From the NCBI GenBank assembly GCA_963747335.1, contig CAVVEV010000012.1, positions 248,001 through 312,000 of the forward strand: DNA of 64,000 bases, given 5' to 3'. Every line of letters begins with the position of its first letter. Position 1 is the first letter of the stretch. The notes below the pieces were generated by a model. That model did no database searches and had not been told where the DNA came from. It saw nothing but the letters and a program-made list of their open reading frames with translations. The position numbers and the translations under genes were made by a program. The stretch is from Prado023 sp963747335. GTDB lineage: Bacteria; Actinomycetota; Actinomycetes; S36-B12; CAIYMF01. Below are positions 16,306 through 24,273 of this stretch, one piece after another.

Positions 16306-16809
16306 ATGCACGCGTTGGCCAACTCGCTCGGAAAGGCCGAGAAGGACCTCCTGCGCGAGGCCGAGCCGAAGCGACTGGCCACGCTCGACGAGGACGGACT
16401 GCTCGACCTGCACAAGCGCATCCGCCGCGCCCGGAACAAGTACGCCGGCATCTACCGGCGCCAGGGCAGTGCCAAGGTGAGCAAGAAGGGTGGTCGCGGG
16501 CTGGCCAAGGAGAAGAACGCCCGCAACGCCGGGCGTTCCGAGGTGTTCGAGGACGCCCTGGCCCGAGTCAGCGCACAGCTCGCCGAGGTTGCCGCCGCCA
16601 GCGCAGAGCAGCTCAAGGCTGACCGACTGGCCGCAGCCAACCCATCAGGGAGCTGGCCGGGCGCGCAGGGCGCGGCGCAGGGCGGCGATGACGAGCAGGC
16701 AGCAGCCCAGGTTGCTGATCGCACCCCCAAGGGCCCGGGCCGGGAGAAGCGAAACGCCTCCAGCCGGGCACAGGGCGCCCGTCGCCAGGCCAAGCGCGAC
16801 AGCCGCTGA
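16306..16809 (+). CDS. Conserved hypothetical basic coiled-coil protein
   Basis: A 167-residue, strongly basic, soluble protein preceded by CAGGAGGACC at a good distance from the ATG. The N-terminal ~75 residues are helical with alternating charges (MHALANSLGKAEKDLLREAEPKRL, DLHKRIRRARNKYAGIYRRQ), followed by SKKGGRGLAKEKNARNAGR and an Ala/Gln/Glu-rich helix, then a Lys/Arg-rich tail. Similar short proteins occur in actinobacteria but no function is known to me. Basic tails could bind nucleic acid; this is inference. It stands alone between the CDF transporter (divergent) and the M6 protease. Confidence 0.65.
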   Translation: MHALANSLGKAEKDLLREAEPKRLATLDEDGLLDLHKRIRRARNKYAGIYRRQGSAKVSKKGGRGLAKEKNARNAGRSEVFEDALARVSAQLAEVAAASAEQLKADRLAAANPSGSWPGAQGAAQGGDDEQAAAQVADRTPKGPGREKRNASSRAQGARRQAKRDSR

Positions 16810-16927
16810 GCCACCACCAGCGCGCTGGGTCACATCCGGCCGCGGTCCCCTGCTGAGCCCGTTCACGGACTGCTGCGCGAGTAGCGTGAGTCACGCACCT
16901 GCCGACCACGGGTGTGGAGGTGTCCGG

Positions 16928-18709
16928 ATGCCAACCCCCTACTCAGGACGCGAGTTCACGTTCACGAACCCGGACGGGACGCAGGTCCAGGTCCGCGGGT
17001 TCGGCAACCAGTTCGCAGCGGTCTTCGAATCCCTCGACGGGTTCACGGTGGTCAAGGACCCGAGCACGGGCTACTACCACTACGCGACCCTGTCCCCGGA
17101 CGGGACCCGACTGGAGCCCACTGGGCCCAGGGTCGGCACCGTGGAGTCAGCAGCGCTCGACCTGCCCAAGCACGCCCGACCGTCGACCGGGGCGACCCGG
17201 GATGGTGCCCGCGCCGCGATCCGCCGGACCGGGGTCACCCCCCGATGGGCGCAGAGGCGCCGCGCCCGCAAGCCGCGGACGCCGGCACCCCCGCTGGACA
17301 GCGACGACGAGCGCGGCGACCGAGTTCCGGGGGCTGGGACCGCCCTGGCCGCACCGGAAGGACGGGCCGTCGGCTCCTACGTGGGGCTGTGCCTTCTGAT
17401 CCGCTTCCCCGACGTGGACGCGACCATCCCCAGCACTGACGTCAGCCAGTACTGCAACGCCCCGGGCTACTCCGGCTTCGGCAACAACGGGTCGGTGCGT
17501 GACTACTTCCAGGCGGTCTCGGTCGGTCGCCTCGACTACACGAACGTCGTTCCCGAGTACGTGACAGCCAAACACCCCCGCGACCACTACACCGACCCTG
17601 CGGTGGAGTTCGGGATCCGTGCCCGACAGCTGGTCCGCGAGGGGCTCAAGGCGCTCACGGCGCAGGGGTTCGACTTCAGCCAGCTCACTGCGGACGACCA
17701 GGGGTACGTCCGCGCCCTCAACGTCTTCTATGCCGGACCGGCGGTCAACGACTGGTCCGAGGGGCTGTGGCCGCACTCCTGGGCCCTGGCCAAGCCGTTC
17801 GCTGCGTCGAGCACGCGCACGTTCTCCGACTACCAGATCACCAACATCGGCTCGGAACTCACCCTGCGCACGTTCTGCCACGAGAACGGCCACATGATCT
17901 GCGACTTCCCTGACCTGTACGACTACGGCGACGAGTCCAGCGGGGTGGGCGACTTCTGCCTGATGTGCGGCGGTGGTTCGGACACCAACCCGGTCCAGGT
18001 GTCCGCCTACCTGAAGAACCAGGCGGGCTGGACGTCGCAGATCGTCGACATCCAGCCCGGGACCGCCGTGGAGCTCGACGCGGGCACCAATGACTTCCTG
18101 ATCCACCGACGCAGCCGGACCGAGTACTTCATCATCGAGAACCGCCAGCGCGCCGGTCGCGACGCAGCCCTGCCCGATGCCGGGATCGCGATCTGGCACG
18201 CCGACGAGACCGGCAGCAATGACAACGATGCGATGACCGCCGAGGAGCACTACGAATGCTCTCTGGAGCAGGCTGACGGGCAGTTCGACCTCGAGCTGCT
18301 GATCGGATACACCGGGGATGCCGGGGACCTCTTCGCAGGCCCGAGCCGCCGCACGTTCGGTGCCACCACCCTGCCCAGCAGCCGATGGTGGGACGGAACC
18401 CCGTCGGGGCTCGAGATCGTGGACATCTCCGCCAGCGGGGCTCGCATGACGATCAGGACCGCCGCCCGCCGCCGCGTCTCCCTGGTCAATCTGAAGTTCG
18501 GAGTGCGCGGGAACGCCGATGTGCGCGAGCTGCAGGCTGCACTCAATGAGCACTTCTCGGGTCTGGCCCTGCCCACGACGGGCAACTACCTGAAACTCAC
18601 CGACGATGCGGTGCGGCGGTGCCAGAAGTCCCATGGCTTCGGCGCCGACCCCGCAGGGAAGTCCTTCGTGGGCAAGCGGCAGGCCGCCCACCTCGGCCTG
18701 CTCACCTGA
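16928..18709 (+). CDS. M6 family metalloprotease with C-terminal peptidoglycan-binding-like segment
   Basis: A 593-residue zinc protease of the M6 (immune inhibitor A) family. The active site is HENGHMICDFPDLYDYG (HExxH at 318-322 with the family-specific PDLYD). Upstream it has RFPDVDATIPSTDVSQYCN and SVRDYFQAVSVGRLDYTN, typical of M6 N-terminal domains. The last ~80 residues (LKFGVRGNADVRELQAALN ...) resemble a peptidoglycan-binding-1 repeat. No signal peptide or membrane segment is visible at the chosen start or in the in-frame upstream sequence, so the export route is unclear. ATG 16928 lies 7 bases after GGAGGTG. Several Cys residues near the active site (317, 325, 344, 347) are unusual for M6. 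Confidence 0.85.
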   Translation: MPTPYSGREFTFTNPDGTQVQVRGFGNQFAAVFESLDGFTVVKDPSTGYYHYATLSPDGTRLEPTGPRVGTVESAALDLPKHARPSTGATRDGARAAIRRTGVTPRWAQRRRARKPRTPAPPLDSDDERGDRVPGAGTALAAPEGRAVGSYVGLCLLIRFPDVDATIPSTDVSQYCNAPGYSGFGNNGSVRDYFQAVSVGRLDYTNVVPEYVTAKHPRDHYTDPAVEFGIRARQLVREGLKALTAQGFDFSQLTADDQGYVRALNVFYAGPAVNDWSEGLWPHSWALAKPFAASSTRTFSDYQITNIGSELTLRTFCHENGHMICDFPDLYDYGDESSGVGDFCLMCGGGSDTNPVQVSAYLKNQAGWTSQIVDIQPGTAVELDAGTNDFLIHRRSRTEYFIIENRQRAGRDAALPDAGIAIWHADETGSNDNDAMTAEEHYECSLEQADGQFDLELLIGYTGDAGDLFAGPSRRTFGATTLPSSRWWDGTPSGLEIVDISASGARMTIRTAARRRVSLVNLKFGVRGNADVRELQAALNEHFSGLALPTTGNYLKLTDDAVRRCQKSHGFGADPAGKSFVGKRQAAHLGLLT

Positions 18710-18751
18710 CCAGATCCGGCTCGCGCCGCGCTGACCTGCGGTGATACTCGG

Positions 18752-18824
18752 TGCCCCCGGCAGGATTCGAACCTGCGGCCTGTGGTTTAGGAAACCATCG
18801 CTCTATCCCCTGAGCTACGGGGGC
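18752..18824 (-). tRNA. tRNA-Arg (anticodon CCT)
   Basis: The minus strand forms a complete cloverleaf: acceptor GCCCCCG/CGGGGGC, D-arm GCTC-AGGGGATA-GAGC, anticodon loop TTCCTAA giving CCT (reads AGG), and T-arm GCAGGTTCGAATCCTGC. The first anticodon-stem pair is A-C, a mismatch. CCA is not encoded. Confidence 0.95.
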
Positions 18825-18966
18825 GCACACGCCGGACCGCGGGTACGTGCCCTGGCGCAGGTCAGATTGTCGCAGATGCGCCGTGGGTATCGGGACAGGT
18901 GCGCCCAGGACGATGCCTGCCGGACTCGCCCTTGCGCAACGCACCGGGCGCGGCAACGCTGGGCAC

Positions 18967-19914
18967 ATGTCCATCGAGGTTCACGACGGGGTCACCGCTG
19001 AGGTCGGGCGGATCCAGGTGCGCCGCGTCCTGCCGCGACGGAGGCTGCGCACGATCGGGGCCTGGTGCTTCGCCGACCACATGGGGCCCACCGAGGTCAC
19101 CGAGATCGCGGGACTCGACGTGGGCCCGCACCCGCACACCGGCCTGCAGACGGTGACGTGGCTCATGGAGGGCGCGGTGCTGCACCGCGACAGCCTCGGC
19201 TCGGAGCAGCTGATCCGCCCCGGCCAGGTGAACCTGATGACCGCCGGCCGCGGCGTGGTCCATGCCGAGGAGAACACCGGGACCTACCGCGGCACGCTGC
19301 AGGGAGTGCAGCTCTGGGTCGCGCAGCCAGACGAGCTCCGGCACGGCGATCCCGGGTTCGAGCACCACGGCGAGCTGCCCGTCGTGGAATGGGGACAGGC
19401 GTCAGCGACCCTGATCGCCGGGGAGTACCTCGGCGCATCGTCGCCGGCGAGCTTCGCCACCGAGCTCCTGGGCATGCAGGCCACTGTGCAGCCGGGAGTG
19501 ACCACCTTCCCCCTGCACGCCGACTTCGAGCACGCAATCATCGCCCTCGACGGGCCGGTTCTCGTCGGCGACGCGCACGCCGCCCCACGCACGACCACGA
19601 GTCCCGGCCAGATCGCGTCGCTGGCGCTCGGGCGCTCCGAGGTCGACATCGAGGTCCGCGAGCCCACGCGACTGATGGTGCTCGGTGGCGTCCCGTTCCC
19701 GGAGCCGGTCTTCATGTGGTGGAACTTCGTGGCCCGCAACGCCGACGAGGTGTCGACCTTCTACGCCGACTGGCGTGACCGCGGTCAGCGCTTCGGCGAT
19801 GTCGACTCGTCCCTGAGCAGGATCCCCGCGCCCCCGCCGCCCTGGGAGCCGATCCGCACCTCGACACCTCGGCAGGGGACCGTGGCGACACCCCCGACAG
19901 CGCCTCCCACTTGA
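18967..19914 (+). CDS. Pirin family protein
   Basis: A 315-residue bicupin of the pirin family, cytoplasmic; some bacterial pirins are quercetin dioxygenases or modulate pyruvate metabolism, others are uncharacterised. The N-terminal cupin contains the metal-binding pattern DVGPHPHTGLQTVTWLMEG and ...RGVVHAEENTG; the pirin-specific GVQLWVAQPDELR follows. The C-terminal cupin has FPEPVFMWWNFVARN, also characteristic. The ATG at 18967 begins where homology begins. Its stop codon overlaps the -35 element of the next gene's promoter. Confidence 0.9.
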   Translation: MSIEVHDGVTAEVGRIQVRRVLPRRRLRTIGAWCFADHMGPTEVTEIAGLDVGPHPHTGLQTVTWLMEGAVLHRDSLGSEQLIRPGQVNLMTAGRGVVHAEENTGTYRGTLQGVQLWVAQPDELRHGDPGFEHHGELPVVEWGQASATLIAGEYLGASSPASFATELLGMQATVQPGVTTFPLHADFEHAIIALDGPVLVGDAHAAPRTTTSPGQIASLALGRSEVDIEVREPTRLMVLGGVPFPEPVFMWWNFVARNADEVSTFYADWRDRGQRFGDVDSSLSRIPAPPPPWEPIRTSTPRQGTVATPPTAPPT

Positions 19915-19940
19915 GAAGTGGATACCCCCTGGGGTATAGT
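19911..19940 (+). promoter_or_regulatory. Promoter with CsoR/CstR-like operator
   Basis: TTGAGA (19911-19916) and TATAGT (19935-19940) are spaced by 18 bases. Between and overlapping the -10 lies a palindrome, ATACCCC-CT-GGGGTAT (19922-19937), with perfect 7-bp arms. This matches the TACCC/GGGTA-type operators of CsoR-family repressors, closest to the persulfide-sensing CstR subgroup. The site sits 34 bases ahead of a 38-codon cysteine-rich gene. No CsoR-family gene is in the window, so the regulator would be encoded elsewhere. Confidence 0.65.
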
Positions 19941-19970
19941 TGTACCACCACGAACTCGAAGGAGACCCTC

Positions 19971-20087
19971 ATGTGCAGCCCCGCGATCTGCCGCTCGTGC
20001 GGCAAGGTGACCTACTCCGGCTGCGGCCGCCACGTCGACCAGGTGATGGCCGGCGTGCCCGAGGCCCGGCAGTGCTCCTGCCGCTGA
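19971..20087 (+). CDS. 38-residue cysteine-rich protein (probable zinc or thiol protein)
   Basis: A very short but convincing gene: good ribosome site (GAAGGAGA at 19958-19965), ATG, 38 codons, and its own promoter with operator. The product has six cysteines (2, 7, 10, 18, 35, 37) and one histidine (21): MCSPAICRSCGKVTYSGCG at the N terminus and QCSCR at the C terminus. Small proteins of this pattern are widespread in actinobacteria with no assigned function to my knowledge. The CsoR-like operator suggests induction by copper or by sulfane sulfur, hence a metal-binding or persulfide-handling role; this is inference. Followed by a strong terminator hairpin, so monocistronic. Confidence 0.8.
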   Translation: MCSPAICRSCGKVTYSGCGRHVDQVMAGVPEARQCSCR

Positions 20088-20140
20088 CCGGCCGCTGGAC
20101 CGACTGACTGGGAACTCGCGAGTCGCGCGTCGACTCGTCG

Positions 20141-20207
20141 CAGAGCCTCCCCCACGTCGAAGAGGCTCCCGCACTTGCGGGCGCAGCCTTCACGTCGGGG
20201 AGGCTCT
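20141..20207 (+). terminator. Large hairpin terminator
   Basis: CAGAGCCTCCCC... (20141-20159) pairs with ...GGGGAGGCTCTG (20188-20208) and an inner stem CCCGC/GCGGG sits in the loop. It lies 53 bases after the small cysteine-rich gene and before the next gene on the same strand. Confidence 0.65.
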
Positions 20208-20258
20208 GTGCATCCGCGCGCACCCGGCGGCGGGCAGGGGGCACCGTAGGGTCAGTCC

Positions 20259-21380
20259 ATGGACAGCACGACAGCCTCCGGCCACGTGACCCGCATTGGC
20301 CGGGCAACCATCGGCCGGTCCGCTCAGGGCGTGGACGAGGCCCGTCGCTCCTGGCGGATCATCCTGCAGGCCACCCTCGCAGCCACGCTGGCCTACTGGG
20401 CAGCGCTGGCGATCGGGCATGATCAGCCCTTCTTCGCTCCCATCGCCGCCATCGCCACGGTCGCGGTGTCGCTGGCCCATCGGCTGCGCCGATCCGCCGA
20501 GCTGCTCCTCGGCAACGCCCTGGGCATCTTCTTCGCCGACGTGCTCATCGCAGAGATCGGCACCGGGGTCTGGCAGCTGGGACTGGTCGTCGCGATCGCC
20601 CTGACGACCGCGATCATGGCCGGTGGTGGTCCGATCCTGATCATGCAGGCGTCGTCGGCCGGCATCCTGATCGCGACCCTGACCCCGCCGACCGATGCTC
20701 AACCCTGGAACACCACCCGTGTCGTCGACGCCCTGATCGGTGGGCTGATCGGGCTGGTCGTCTCGGCGCTGGTGATGCCCGTCGATCCTGCACGCCACGC
20801 CCAGCAGTCGACCCTCCCCGTGATCGCCGCCATCGCTGCCGGCTACCGGCGGGTGGCCGATGCCCTGAGCCAGCGGGACCCCGACGCGGCACGGGCCGCG
20901 CTGGAGGACCTGCGCGGGACTGCCCCGGTCCTCGCCTCCTTCCACGCCGGCCTGGACGCGACCCGTGAGTCCGTGCGGCTCTCGCCCTGGTACTGGGGCC
21001 AGCGCCAGACGCTGGCCACCTACACCCTGGCCGGTGGGCACCTGGACAACGCCCTGCGCAACCTGCGCGTGCTCGCCCGGCAGGCGTCGATCGCCCTCGA
21101 ACGCGACGACGTCGTCCCCGCCGAGATCCCGCTCGCACTGGCCGAACTCGCCACCGGGGTGGACGCGCTCGGGCCCATGCTCGCCGGTGAGCGCGCCGCC
21201 GGCCCCGTGCGCGAGGTCATCCTCGACGGGGTCACAACCGCCTCCGCCGCGCCCGCCGAGGGACTCTTCACGGCGCCGATGGTGGCCCAGATCCGGCTGT
21301 CCGCCTCCGATCTCCTGCAGGCCACGGACATGACCGGATCGGATGCCGCGACAGCGATCCGCGCCGTGGGAGATCCCTGA
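20259..21380 (+). CDS. FUSC-like aromatic acid exporter family membrane protein
   Basis: A 373-residue membrane protein. Hydrophobic segments fill residues ~36-160 (ILQATLAATLAYWAALAIG, PFFAPIAAIATVAVSLAHR, LLLGNALGIFFADVLIAE, GLVVAIALTTAIMAGG, RVVDALIGGLIGLVVSALVM), followed by a ~200-residue helical cytosolic domain. The H-x-QPFFAPIAAIATV and R-x-x-x-G-x-x-x-G patterns are those of FUSC / ArAE exporters (YccS/AaeB-like). These transport aromatic carboxylic acids or drugs; substrate is unknown here. ATG chosen at 20259. Confidence 0.8.
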   Translation: MDSTTASGHVTRIGRATIGRSAQGVDEARRSWRIILQATLAATLAYWAALAIGHDQPFFAPIAAIATVAVSLAHRLRRSAELLLGNALGIFFADVLIAEIGTGVWQLGLVVAIALTTAIMAGGGPILIMQASSAGILIATLTPPTDAQPWNTTRVVDALIGGLIGLVVSALVMPVDPARHAQQSTLPVIAAIAAGYRRVADALSQRDPDAARAALEDLRGTAPVLASFHAGLDATRESVRLSPWYWGQRQTLATYTLAGGHLDNALRNLRVLARQASIALERDDVVPAEIPLALAELATGVDALGPMLAGERAAGPVREVILDGVTTASAAPAEGLFTAPMVAQIRLSASDLLQATDMTGSDAATAIRAVGDP

Positions 21381-21418
21381 AGGACCTCAGCCCGGGTGAG
21401 CCAGGACCTATGGCCCGA

Positions 21419-21437
21419 TAAGGCAAGCCTTACCTAG
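21419..21437 (+). promoter_or_regulatory. DtxR/IdeR iron box upstream of feoABC
   Basis: The 19 bases TAAGGCAAGCCTTACCTAG agree with the IdeR/DtxR consensus TWAGGTWAGSCTWACCTWA at 17 of 19 positions. It ends 10 bases before the feoA GTG, so bound iron-loaded repressor would block the promoter. This predicts derepression of ferrous iron uptake when iron is scarce. Confidence 0.85.
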
Positions 21438-21446
21438 AGGTACCCT

Positions 21447-21689
21447 GTGCGCATGACGCTGGATGCCGCCCGCACCGGGCAGCCCCTGACCATCGCCGGG
21501 TCGAGCCGATCAGGGGCCGTGTCCCGCCGGCTCGCCGAGCTCGGCATCCGGCCCGGCGTGGTGCTGCGGATCCAGTCCCGGACGAGCGGCGGCGGAGCGA
21601 TCCTGGCCATCGGGGACGACCGGATCGCCGTCTCGCGCCAGATCCTGGCCACCATCGAGGTGTCGACCGAGGTGCCCGCGCATGGCTGA
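21447..21689 (+). CDS. feoA: Ferrous iron transport protein A
   Basis: An 80-residue SH3-like FeoA protein: LTIAGSSRSGAVSRRLAELGIRPG then VVLRIQSRTSGGGAILAIGDDRIAVSRQIL, with typical length. FeoA binds FeoB in the cytosol and supports iron transport. A GTG (21447) and an ATG two codons later (21453) are both possible starts; AGAGG is at a better distance from the GTG. The stop overlaps feoB. First gene of a feoABC operon behind an IdeR-type box. Confidence 0.9.
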   Translation: MRMTLDAARTGQPLTIAGSSRSGAVSRRLAELGIRPGVVLRIQSRTSGGGAILAIGDDRIAVSRQILATIEVSTEVPAHG

Positions 21690-23670
21690 CACGCTCGCCA
21701 ACCTGCGTCCCCCCGGCCAGCCCGCCCACCCGGGAGCACGCAGCGTCGCCATCGTGGGCAGCCCCAACTCCGGGAAGTCGACCCTCTTCAACGCCCTCAC
21801 CGGCTCGGGTCGCGCCGTGGGCAACTACCCGGGGACCAGCGTCGAGGTCGGCACGGGACGCTGGGTCGACCCGGCGTTCGGCGAGCTGTCCCTGACCGAC
21901 CTCCCCGGCGCCTACTCGCTGGACCCGATGTCCCCCGACGAGGCGCTGACCGCGGACCTGCTGCACGGCGGTGCCCGGGTTGACGCCGTCGTGGTCGTCT
22001 GCGACGCCGCACACCTCGGGCGCTCGCTCGTGCTCGCGTCGCACGTGCGGCAGCTGACAGTCCCAGTGGTGGTCGCCCTGACGATGACCGACGTCGCCAC
22101 CCGCCGGGGCGTGGAGGTCGACGACGCCGTCCTCGCCGAGCGACTGGGGGCCCCGGTCGTCCGACTCGACCCACGGCGTCGTGATGTGCGCCTCCTCGCC
22201 GAGGCGGTGAGCGCGGCCCTCGCCAGCACCGTCACCCACCCCCTGTCCCTGACCCCGGCAACCGTCGGTGGCTGCCGCGCGGACTGCCCCGCCGGCTGCA
22301 CCTCGTGCCCGCCCACCGCCATCGACGACCTGACCGCTCGCCTCGAGCCCGACGACGACCTCGCCAGCGCGGAGGCGGTCTTCACCTGGGTCACCGAGAC
22401 GACTGAACTGGCGACCACCCGCACGCACGAGGCGCGACAGACGTGGTCCGATCGGATCGACCGCTGGGTGACCGCGCCCCTGCTCGGTCCCGTGATCTTC
22501 CTGGGCGTCATGTGGGCGGTCTTCGCGCTGACGACCACAGTGGCAGCCCCGCTGCAGGATGCCCTCGACTCGTTCTTCTCCGGACCGGTGACGTCGGTGA
22601 CGACCGCTGCCTTCGAGAGAGTCGGACTCGGCGGCAGCCTGGTCGAGGCGTTCGTCGTCGACGGCCTCATCGCCGGCGTCGGGATGCTGCTGACATTCGT
22701 CCCCTTGATGGCCATCATGTTCGCTCTCCTGGCCCTGCTCGAGGACTCCGGCTACATGGCGCGCGCCGCGGTGGTCACCGACCGGCTCATGGCCCGGCTC
22801 GGCCTTCCCGGTCGCGCGTTCCTGCCGCTGGTGGTCGGGTTCGGATGCAACGTCCCGGCGATCTCCGCGGTGCGGGTGCTGCCCGACTCCCGCCACCGGC
22901 TGCTCACCGCCCTGCTCGTCCCCTTCACGTCCTGCTCCGCGCGCCTGACCGTCTACGTGATGGTGGCTGCCACGTTCTTCCCGGCCAACGCCGGCTCCGT
23001 GGTGTTCCTGATGTACGTGACGAGCATCCTGCTGGTCATCCTGGGCGGGCTGCTGCTGCGTTCGACGTTGATCCGGACCATGGGCTCCGACCCGCTCGTG
23101 CTCGACCTGCCGCCCTACCAGCGGCCCTCGGTGCGCCTGCTCGCATCGGCCACATGGATGCGGCTGCGCGGGTTCCTGGAGACCGCCTCCGGGATCATCG
23201 TGGCCACGGTCGCCGTGGTGTGGGCGCTGGGGGTGATCCCCGCACCCGGGTCCAGTGGGAGCCTCGGCGCGGTGCCGATCGCTGACAGCATGTACGCGTG
23301 GATCGCCGACCAGGCCAGCGTCCTGTTCATCCCGACCGGCTTCGCCGAATGGCATGCCATCGGAGCGCTGATCGTCGGGTTCGTCGCGAAGGAGGCCGTG
23401 ATCTCCTCGTGGGCACAGACCTACCCGTCCGACGTCGACCTCTCGGCCAGCGTGTACGCGGACTTCGTGGCCAGCTCCGGGGGGCATCCGCAGGCGGCGG
23501 CCGCAGCGTTCCTCGTCTTCCTGCTGGCCTACACCCCGTGCGTGGCGACGCTGGCGGCCCAGAAGCGCCAGATCGGGTCGCGGTGGACGGCAGTCGGAGT
23601 GGTGATGCAGCTCGCGATGGCGTGGCTGCTCGCCGTGCTCGTGTTCCAGATCGGCTCGGTGCTGACGTGA
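21682..23670 (+). CDS. feoB: Ferrous iron transporter FeoB
   Basis: A 662-residue GTP-dependent Fe(II) importer. The N-terminal G domain has GSPNSGKST (26-34), LTDLPGAYSL (71-80) and LTMTD (133-137) in the G4 position, where Thr replaces the usual Asn of NxxD. The membrane part has two FeoB gate repeats with GFGCNVPAI and TSCSARLTVYV and about ten helices. Between the G domain and the membrane part is a cysteine cluster, C198-x3-C202-x3-C206-x2-C209, possibly a metal or Fe-S site. ATG 21682 overlaps feoA; the stop overlaps feoC as GTGA. Confidence 0.95.
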   Translation: MADTLANLRPPGQPAHPGARSVAIVGSPNSGKSTLFNALTGSGRAVGNYPGTSVEVGTGRWVDPAFGELSLTDLPGAYSLDPMSPDEALTADLLHGGARVDAVVVVCDAAHLGRSLVLASHVRQLTVPVVVALTMTDVATRRGVEVDDAVLAERLGAPVVRLDPRRRDVRLLAEAVSAALASTVTHPLSLTPATVGGCRADCPAGCTSCPPTAIDDLTARLEPDDDLASAEAVFTWVTETTELATTRTHEARQTWSDRIDRWVTAPLLGPVIFLGVMWAVFALTTTVAAPLQDALDSFFSGPVTSVTTAAFERVGLGGSLVEAFVVDGLIAGVGMLLTFVPLMAIMFALLALLEDSGYMARAAVVTDRLMARLGLPGRAFLPLVVGFGCNVPAISAVRVLPDSRHRLLTALLVPFTSCSARLTVYVMVAATFFPANAGSVVFLMYVTSILLVILGGLLLRSTLIRTMGSDPLVLDLPPYQRPSVRLLASATWMRLRGFLETASGIIVATVAVVWALGVIPAPGSSGSLGAVPIADSMYAWIADQASVLFIPTGFAEWHAIGALIVGFVAKEAVISSWAQTYPSDVDLSASVYADFVASSGGHPQAAAAAFLVFLLAYTPCVATLAAQKRQIGSRWTAVGVVMQLAMAWLLAVLVFQIGSVLT

Positions 23671-23939
23671 GCGTGCTCAGCGAGGTCCTCGCCGCGGTCG
23701 CCGACGGGGCCGGCTCCACGGGTGAGATCGCGCGCCGGACCGGAACGACGGCGCAGGTCGCTGAGACCGCGCTCGCAGCCCTGTCGTCGGCAGGGCGCGT
23801 CCGCCGGGTCCTGGTCTTCGCCGACGCATGCTCCACCCAGGGTTGCTCGGGGTGCGCGTCCTCGGGTGGGTGCGCGTCGGCGGGGGTGGGCTCACTGGTG
23901 GGCTCGGGCCTGACCGCGTGGAGGGTTGTCCCCCGCTGA
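23667..23939 (+). CDS. feoC: FeoC-like winged-helix protein with Fe-S cysteine motif
   Basis: A 90-residue protein starting at a GTG that overlaps the feoB stop (GTGA). The first ~50 residues form a winged helix (EVLAAVADGAGSTGEIARRTG, ALAALSSAGRVRRVLVF). It is followed by C55-x4-C60-x2-C63-x5-C69, the FeoC [4Fe-4S] spacing. FeoC proteins modulate FeoB stability or transcription, possibly as an oxygen sensor. Assignment rests on position, fold pattern and the cysteine motif. Confidence 0.78.
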   Translation: MSVLSEVLAAVADGAGSTGEIARRTGTTAQVAETALAALSSAGRVRRVLVFADACSTQGCSGCASSGGCASAGVGSLVGSGLTAWRVVPR

Positions 23940-24091
23940 GGCCGGCTGACGCGACCTGGCGCAGCGGCCTGCTGGCCACATGGCTGGAACGGAGGCAACG
24001 GCGGGAGCAGGACGGTGTGCCGGAGCGTGGGCTGTGGGCCGAAGCGTGGAAGCGGCTGGCGAGGGGATGGGGCAGCGTGGCGTCTCGCTCG

Positions 24092-24270
24092 GTCAACCTC
24101 GCGCCCGTTCCGGTGGTTACGACCCCGGCGGGTTCGTTGTCCACCCAACCGCGCGCCCGTTCCGGTGGATCCCGCGCATCAGATGAGCGTGGGAGGCACC
24201 GGAACGGGCGCGAGGTTGACGATCGGGGCCGTCATTGGGCAGCGTTTCCGCCGGAACGGCTGCGAGGTTC
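24092..24270. repeat. Inverted and direct copies of a ~22-24 bp GC-rich repeat
   Basis: The 334 bases between feoC and ogt hold no convincing gene but four related repeats. Copy 1 (24092-24115) and copy 3 (24197-24220) are perfect 24-bp inverted repeats around AACCTCGCGCCCGTTCCGG. Copy 2 (24147-24168) is a direct copy with one or two changes. Copy 4 (24249-24270) is a degenerate inverted copy abutting the ogt 3' end. Such dispersed palindromic elements (REP/BIME-like) often sit at 3' ends; here two genes converge. Confidence 0.75.
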
Positions 24271-24273
24271 TGG

